Below, one piece after another: positions 57,244 through 64,000 of a DNA stretch of 64,000 bases (within the stretch, counting starts at the first letter, position 1; the number at the start of each line of letters is the position of its first letter). The notes beneath the pieces were generated by a model. That model had not been told where the DNA came from, did not search any database, and saw only the letters and a list, made by a program, of their open reading frames with translations. The position numbers and the translations under genes were made by a program. Location of the stretch: positions 1 to 64,000 of the forward strand of contig WEDG01000274.1 in the NCBI GenBank assembly GCA_017591395.1, in the 5' to 3' direction. The DNA comes from Schistocephalus solidus. Taxonomy: Eukaryota > Platyhelminthes > Cestoda > Diphyllobothriidea > Diphyllobothriidae.

Positions 57244-57486
57244 TTAGCACACACTCAAAAGTACCTTATCTGCTATTAAATGGCATACATTCAGTTTTTT
57301 GTTTCTGATTGGATTAGAAAACGAGGCGTTTGAAGTAACTGATACGTGCTCGTGACGATGCGCTCGAGTACGCTTACATGCAAGAACGTATCCTAAGCAT
57401 CCTAACAGCAGAATTTGCCTTCTGATCATTCCTTTACATTTTGGTGCGATTGAACGTGCTCGATCCAATAGTAAGCAGCCAGCCAT
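57244..57486 (-). other. Upstream open frame in the presumed GCNT leader
   Basis: The minus-strand ATG at 57486 opens about 80 codons (MAGCLLLDRARS..., with a hydrophobic QILLLGCLGYVLAC stretch) and ends at 57244, before the GCNT start and in a different frame. Lying between the TATA box and the coding start, it could be an upstream ORF in the 5' UTR, part of a 5' intron, or chance. Confidence 0.3.
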
Positions 57487-57577
57487 ATTATTTATCCTGC
57501 GGTTGGTGCTGATCGGTGCGTCAGGGCAGGATAAGGCAGGGCAGCCGTTGCGATGAAACCGGCCTCTTGGCAACTGC

Positions 57578-57584
57578 TTATATA
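57578..57584 (-). promoter_or_regulatory. TATA box for the GCNT-like gene
   Basis: The minus strand reads CTCCTATATAAGCAG, a textbook TATA element. It lies about 90 bp upstream of the first ATG (57486) and 380 bp upstream of the GCNT start (57199). A transcription start about 30 bp downstream (near 57550) is inferred. Confidence 0.55.
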
Positions 57585-57599
57585 GGAGCTGTGGCCAGG

Positions 57600-60500
57600 A
57601 TTTCTTATGTAGAGCAATAAATACAGCTCGACTGATTGTCTAATGTGACCGTTATCCATATCAATTATTGGATCCTTTTTTATATGGCGGTTTAGAATAG
57701 AAGATTTACAGAAGCCAACTGTTCCTCCATTTTCCAGTTTTTTAACGTACTCACACTGTTTATATCTACCTCACTTAAGCTTCTAAAACTGTTGATATGC
57801 AACATGCAGAACAGAGATTTCTATGCATCTTAACCTCAGGTCCATGATTAGATCTCCCTCAGAATACAGGTGGCATTGGTCTCGCAAAGAGATTAAAATA
57901 TTTTTTTACAGTAGTCTGAGAAAATACTTATCTGTATCTATCTATATCACTTCTAAATCCAAATATTTTGTCGCTGATTATTTGCTATTTATTATTTGAA
58001 TGGCTTAGATAAAAATGTGTTTACGTTGGTCATTTAAGTCCAAAGGTATAACTGGTAAAATTTACAGGACTCATCCAGGGATATTATTCAAATCGATCAG
58101 TACGTGCAAATAAAACGTCAATCAAGGATAAGAGTTAGGTTTTGAATAGTTTTAAATTTTAGGTTTATATCTTGAACACCGAAATTTGTCTACGTTTGGA
58201 AATTTGGTGAAAGTACAGTTAATGATGTAACTCATGCAATGTATGACCGAAATTTGAGTGATTAGTTTGGTGTGTATGCCGTATTGTTATTTCCGGTTGG
58301 TAGATCGTATTTGAGCTCAGAAAACATTATGCTGATGAAAACAGGCAGGAATTAGGGGAAGTTGGAGGTTGCCGGGTATCAGAGAAAGTTTCCGTGCTTT
58401 AACATGTTAAAGAACAAAACCTATTGTCTTTGTGCTTTTTGCTATCCAAAAAAATAATTGAAACAAGAAAGTGTTCTAATACTTCCTTTCTTTAACCAAA
58501 CATATGATCATAATTCAATTCAAACGGAATCGCATTGATATCCAGAGCTATAAAAATATTTCAGCTTTGTAAAAGAGGTTTGCAATTTCAACTTTTTTTA
58601 AAAAAAAACAGAGTAATGAACTTCGTTACCAGTATTATGCTTTATTATAGCGAAAATTGCGGCCTTAAGCAAAATACGCACAAGATGCGTGGAAATTGTG
58701 ATGTTAATCTTAGAACGGGTCATGTAGTTAAATATATTACAAAACATGCCTCAAAATAAAGGTAAACATCAGCTTTGAAAGTTCGGCAGCTCCCTTTATC
58801 AATCATATTCAGGGCAGTCTAAACGTCATTTAAACGTCCAAATTTTAACCTTGACTAAGCCATGCAAACATATAAAGTCTGTAGAGTTCCCTCAGCTAGA
58901 TAGTCAATTAACGCATTACTAATGAGGTGACTTATCATGAAAAGTATTTTATTTGATCATAGACATATTAATTGCCGACATTTGTGCCGACTTTCATCAG
59001 TCAGCAGATAAAGTCTGCAGACCTTCGTCAGTAAGCTATGTAAATAATGCGTTTTTAATGAGGTAGCTTATCATGGTTACCAATTTAACTTTATTAGTCA
59101 TAGTTAAAATAATTAGCCCGTTTTCACAATATGATCCTTTTTTTTTAAAAAAATTAGTATTGCTAAACGAAGTTATAATATTTTAAAAACTTCCTTTACT
59201 TTTGAATGCACAATGGGTTCATTATTGTGTTAAAGCTTTTGAATATACGCGAGTGCTGGAGTGTGACTAATTATCAAACGTGTGAAAATTTCCTAACTTT
59301 GCGTGAAATAGGCAACACTGGTCAGGTGTTCTTCATTTCATGCATTTCAAACTTAGAAATAGTACACATTAAACAAGATTCAAATAGAAACGTGAACAAT
59401 GTAGAAATGGTCCGTGCAACAAGACGATACATTGACTCTCTTTTCAAGATAAGAAAATTAACTGATTTCTGCAAATATCATCAGGACATGTCTAGTCCAA
59501 TTGTATTTAATTATGATCTTCCATAAGGAAGTGCGGTAATGCAGCGTTCCTTCTACCGGGTTACAATACTTTCCCTTATAGTAAAGGGATTTTAAGGCCT
59601 CTGGTGATAATAAATCGAGGGAGGACACTGCAAGCGATGTACACACTTCATATTTCGTTAATCGTTTCCATCCAACGAGCCTGGTCGAAATTACCTGCTG
59701 GTTGTGAAATGTGAGTAAGCCGAGCTTTTGAGTACTAAAACAAAGAATCCTGATGCTTTGCATCAGGATCTAACAGCAAAAAGGGCGTACACGTAGCAGT
59801 ATTTGGATTAGAGGGTCAGCTGAGTACTGAACGGAAGACTCGAGCGCGGACAAGAAGGAAACAGCAGCTGAAAATCTGTGCTTTCATCATATAAAGTGCC
59901 ATCCTAATTGTTACTCAGATGCCGGACGATACAATATGTGCAGCATATGTTTCTTGAATTGTCTTTTGCACGGCCGACAAATACTGTAATCTGAGTCTGC
60001 TTCAGACGTTTTGGCGAAGAATAGTGTGATTTGAGTTGCCAAACTTGACATCTTAGGCACGGTTGCTCTTGTCCAATCAGATTCAAACCAGTATACTAAG
60101 TAAATCATATTGGATGGGTAAGTTGTGCCTCCTAGGCTATTGTCCGGCAGTGCATGTTTTTTGCGGATACTATTCATTCCTGACGATATAGAGGCTGTTG
60201 AGGAAGCGGACCCACATTTATGGTATACAGTCAGTTCAAGTAAAACGGTTGGATGATGTTTTGGCCAAATATTTCACAAGAGCCTTCAATCGACCCTCCG
60301 AACATGGAAACTGATGACCTGGATCGTGGCCCTCCATCACACAAACCAAAAGGTCACTTAAACATTTGTGAAGTGGTAAATCATTAAATCGCTCGATCTC
60401 ATCAAACAAGGTGGTATTTGGCTAATTCAAAATCAGTCTAACCTATTCCAGAGTTTTTTGAAATGCTAAAAACTGCGGGGACTAAAAGCCGTATCCTTGC

Positions 60501-62250
60501 AGTCTGCCAACTACAGGATAAGTGCCAGTGACTACGGACCAACCACTACACAAAGTTTTTGGATTAGACGATGGAAATCGGCAATGGTGACTGAAGCATG
60601 TTCTGGTTAGACACGTTTTACGTGTTGCTGTTGCACCTCACTGAAAATGGGATCTGTCAGTGAAGTAGTTTAGGGATAAATCGGGCAAGGCATGACTACA
60701 TACACGCTCCCAGCCATTTGAGTTTCAGGTACCTAACATTCAGAGGGATGTCTACCGTGGCAGGCGTTAAATTTTACTCCCGAGACAATATGCCTGCAAG
60801 TTAAATAATATCTAAAGGTACCATCTCCGATCGGTTTCACAAGAGAACCAAGCGAAGAATCTAAGCTGTCTTTGGAGAATGTGTGTGCTGAATTGGCAAG
60901 ATGATACATGAAACAAAAAAAGTGGAACGAACGAGAAAAAAAAGATTTCAGGCCATAACTAAACGTAATTATAAACAATATTCGGAACAATTAGCGTCCA
61001 TGGCATCCGTAAGCAAATAAAATAAAGATTGAGAGTGTTTGTCATGAAGATGGATGACTAGAGGCTCACAGAACGAAAATTACATGATGATGTGCTATGG
61101 ATGCTTTGCTAAAAGTAGGAGGAAAATGACGTCGGCTGATGGCTCCTTTAAAAGAAACCGTAGACATTGGCGAGCGTCGCTCGGGAACCTCTCCGAATCA
61201 CTACAATCCCTTTGACAATCACGCCTCTTTCCGGGAGATCGTTTATTATAAACTTCACCATTATATATAATGACCCGCGCAACATCAAACACAAAACCCG
61301 TGCATGTGAAAAGAATAATCCCAGTAGTGACCAATAGATCCTCTATGGCCATGCTTGGATTGGCACGCCCAGACGAACTCCTCAGTTGAGCCAGACCTTA
61401 TGCTAAGGCCGGACTCTAGTCTTCTGAACTCTACCTTTGCACTGGAACCATTTAATGATAATGAGTAGGCTGCGGATTCTGCTACCAATAAAAATTAATT
61501 TTACGCGAAAGTCTTCGTCCAGTGCCCTAATGTCATGTAGCAAACCGTAGAGATCGCGGAAAGCAACGGCCCAGCTGCTCTATGTGCGTTCAATTATTAA
61601 GCGCAATGATGAGCATGACCTTCTAGTGAGTATGAACAACGAAATTTTTTTCTGTTATGCGGAAAATATGCCAAATCCATGGACATTACGTTGGGAGGCA
61701 TCAATTTCGGCAGATGACTTGTTATGAGATGCCATCTAAGCTTCGGCTACCTTTTAATGAACCTCCCAGCCTAGAGCGCGTTCCGGCTAGTGGCGTATGC
61801 TGCTTTGCGAGTGCAGTGAAACAATACATAGATTTTCCTCAGTGCTGTTAGTCTCAGAAGTTCGAGCGGTGTACGATGGATGCTGGAGTTGTCCCTTTTA
61901 TGCGTGCAAGTTGCTGCATATGATGACAATATCAAGAGTGAATCTTATGTGACGGAATATATTTAGCAAATCGTTAATCAAAGCTCGCCTTTTGATTTTG
62001 ATCTGGAAAACTATTTCGCATTACGTATGAAGAGTTTACACCAGGGCAAATTCAAATGGTCCTAACCGCAGACGTTTAGCATTAAACCTTTCAGCAACCG
62101 GAAGGACGACTGGTCTGATTCGAACAGCAGCATTGCATGCCTAACTAAATAACATAACCAGCCAAGAAGGTGATATTTAACCAAAAAGAAAGTCCAGTCA
62201 AAATGTACACACTCAGAAAGAAACATGATAAGTGTTGATCCGTTGGGGCA
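57600..62250. other. AT-rich region without recognised genes
   Basis: No family was recognised in any frame. The more protein-like minus-strand frames are 59458-59763 (ends RHVLMIFAEIS), 60733-60990 (LANSAHTFSKDSLDSS) and 61095-61352 (hydrophobic stretch LLVTTGIILFTCTGFVFDVA, suggesting a membrane segment). They may be exons of an unidentified gene or chance. No transposon of the kinds seen elsewhere in the window was noted. Confidence 0.45.
58870..59110. repeat. Imperfect tandem repeat, period 136 bp
   Basis: The phrase ataaagtctgyagaccttcgtcag occurs near 58871 (variant) and 59007, and aatgaggtrrcttatcatg near 58921 and 59057. The two units are diverged. Confidence 0.65.
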
Positions 62251-62259
62251 TCAGGACGC

Positions 62260-62745
62260 GTAATGATGCCGCTCCAATGCTCTTCCTCAGTCGTTGGGTT
62301 TCCAATTTCGGTGCCCCTTCCCCTAGCACTAGGTACCACAGTGTCCAATTTAAATCCAACCTCGTTCAATTTGTCCTCGTCCTCTTTGGCTGTACTTGCA
62401 TTCGCACAACAGCCTTTCACCCGCCTGACAACGAGTGGTTTCCCCACCAGCTGAAGACCTCCCTACGCGCTGCGGACGATCCAGATAGCTAAAGTGACGA
62501 TCTCCCTATCGTACTGTTGGGCATCCGCCCAGCATTCAAGACAGGCCTTGACTGTTCCGCCGCTGAGCTGGTGTTTGGCGCCACCGTTCAACTTCCTGGT
62601 AATATGAACTCGCAAACCCCTCCGGGTGCGGTCGAGGATCCTACAAAGTCCACGCACCGCCTCCGACTATTTATGCGGACTCTTCCCATGTTCGGCGGAG
62701 GTCATCAGTTTCTGCGTCGTAAGACAGGAAAGAGTTGGTGACATT
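62260..62745 (+). pseudogene. Ty3/Gypsy integrase core fragment
   Basis: The plus-strand frame reads FLSRWVSNFGAPSPSTRYHS, then QFKSNLVQFVLVLFGCTCIR, TTAFHPPDNEWFPHQLKTSL, a TAA stop at 62490-62492, and in the same frame SDDLPIVLLGIRPAFKTGLD, then CSAAELVFGATVQLPG. This is the Gypsy integrase catalytic core and the segment after it. The second catalytic Asp (family TDRG) reads RYHS, and the NGxVER motif with the catalytic Glu is replaced by DNEWFPHQ. No LTRs, RT or gag were found nearby. A dead remnant. Confidence 0.87.
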
Positions 62746-62759
62746 TTCTTACGTCTACC

Positions 62760-64000
62760 TCCGATGTGATCGAATACGCTAGCCATTGTACCTCTCTTAT
62801 GACCTCCAATTCATGGTTGCATCTCCAAGAATGAAGAACTTTTACATGAGTGTGTGAATATTCAGTTGCAGGGAGTATGTACTAGTCATCAAAAAACGTG
62901 TTCTTTGCATCTTTTGTTTTGAAGGTACTGGCGAAGGAGACAAATTCTGTTATCTTATAGAGGCAGCCTCATGGTCAAACGGCGTTAATTGACAAAACTC
63001 AGCAGTAATTAAGAGGTCTCATTACGCTGGCCCTAAAGGTGAAATTGACTTTGACGTCCCACTGCTCTGCTCCTGGACATGTTGATCAGAATTAGGTGTA
63101 CCCGTAATCTAGTTCAACCCAGTTACCCCTTTTATCAAACCGTGTGCTGCAGAGAGCCAAAATATACATATTTTGCTGGGGCTTCTCACTGGAATCCATA
63201 GCTGCCCTTCTTTCTTCATGGATTTTTATTCGGTTGGTTAAAAGAAAAAAAATATTTCAAGAATACAACTCAAGTTGAGGGGTTTTGACCACACGTGGTG
63301 TAGCAAGGCATATAGACAAGAGTGATGGTTGTCTCCCGCCGTGTTTTTACGGCAGGTTTGGATTCATACGTTACGATCACCTGGACGAGATCGAATATTC
63401 CCAAATGTTTTCAAGCACCTTCTCTCCGAAGGAGCATTCAGATTGAAGTGGGAAGACGAGATTTGATAACCATGTGTGGGAGACACACACACATTCTAAC
63501 CACTGTATATGGTCACCGGGAAGGATGCTAGCCAGGTTATGACTATCGCGCTGTATGCAATAATATCGTGGATTTCCGATGTTCCCATAATTCCAAATAC
63601 ATTAACACTTTCGTCGACACTTCCAACACAGTTTAATGTCAGTACATTTTAGCCGTATATATTAAAATTTAAGAAAGCTGTTGCTCTGGCCCATGTTGGG
63701 CACGCGCAAAGCCCTGGTTGGCATATATTATGGGACCTCATCAACGAACAATAATAATGCCTGCCGCACCAGGATTTTCCGCCCGTGTAGGTTCAGCGCA
63801 TCTACCATGCGGCCTATTTAGGAGGCAAAACTTAAACGCACACTACCTGCACCAACACATGCACATCACCCTGCCATCAACATCGCATACCGACCTCCGA
63901 TCAAACTGATGCACTTGAACCTTCTGGCGTTTACTAAGAGCTGTGACCTGGAAGGCTGCTAACTGACGCTTTATAACAGACCACGTCGTCAACCCTATGC
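62760..64000. other. No recognised gene
   Basis: Frames at 63322-63531 and 63718-63909 are unrecognised and show no repeats with the rest of the window. The window ends inside this sequence. Confidence 0.4.

Noticed and set aside
57244..57330. A 31-bp mini-intron (gtactt ... ctaac ... cag) joining the upstream frame to the GCNT frame
   Set aside because: The sites look plausible, but the join is out of phase with the GCNT frame, so it does not extend the protein; it could only matter as a leader intron.
62145..62657. Minus-strand frames of 64-100 codons
   Set aside because: Antisense shadows of the Gypsy integrase fragment.

Overview
The window is eukaryotic nuclear DNA from an animal, most likely a parasitic flatworm (tapeworm or fluke). 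That placement is inferred from the mixture of Penelope-like elements, Merlin-type transposase remnants, two LINE lineages and a Ty3/Gypsy remnant around metazoan Golgi glycosyltransferase genes; no sequence search was possible. Gene density is low and most recognisable coding sequence is transposon debris.

Layout. (1) 1-34,600 is a mosaic of repeated blocks built around alpha-1,6-fucosyltransferase (FUT8-like) sequence, always on the minus strand. Eight copies or fragments were found. Only the one at 29,048-30,538 keeps the whole catalytic region open, and it carries a one-base insertion in its C-terminal SH3-like part. The copies travel with their flanking DNA, so they are genomic duplications. 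Mixed in are two copies of a CR1/L2-like LINE (about 12.3-17.2 kb and 22.2-26.1 kb, with a further 3' end at 28.1-28.5 kb) and two fragments of a second LINE lineage (8.4-9.1 kb and 20.9-22.2 kb). (2) 34,792-38,958 is a large degenerate TAG/CTA trinucleotide field holding two copies of the N-terminal part of a Merlin/IS1595-like transposase. In both copies the transposase reading frame turns into threonine-rich repeat just after the first catalytic Asp. (3) 39,800-51,320 is a nest of Penelope-like elements: one full-length but broken, one nearly complete with a mutated catalytic motif, one strongly decayed, plus inverted and 3'-end fragments. They are surrounded by (TA)n tracts and a family of repeats of about 300-350 bp.

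(4) 52,800-57,600 holds a recognisable minus-strand single-copy gene: a core-2/I-branching beta-1,6-N-acetylglucosaminyltransferase (GCNT family). It has a TATA box, a signal-anchor exon, an intron of about 3.2 kb, a C-terminal exon and a polyadenylation signal. A short central part of the protein is not accounted for. (5) 57,600-64,000 is AT-rich sequence with nothing recognised apart from a decayed Ty3/Gypsy integrase at 62.3-62.7 kb.

Functionally, the two host gene families (FUT8-like core fucosylation of N-glycans, GCNT-like branching of O-glycans or I-antigen type chains) both act in Golgi glycan processing. They are separate genes, and nothing in the sequence shows that they are co-regulated.
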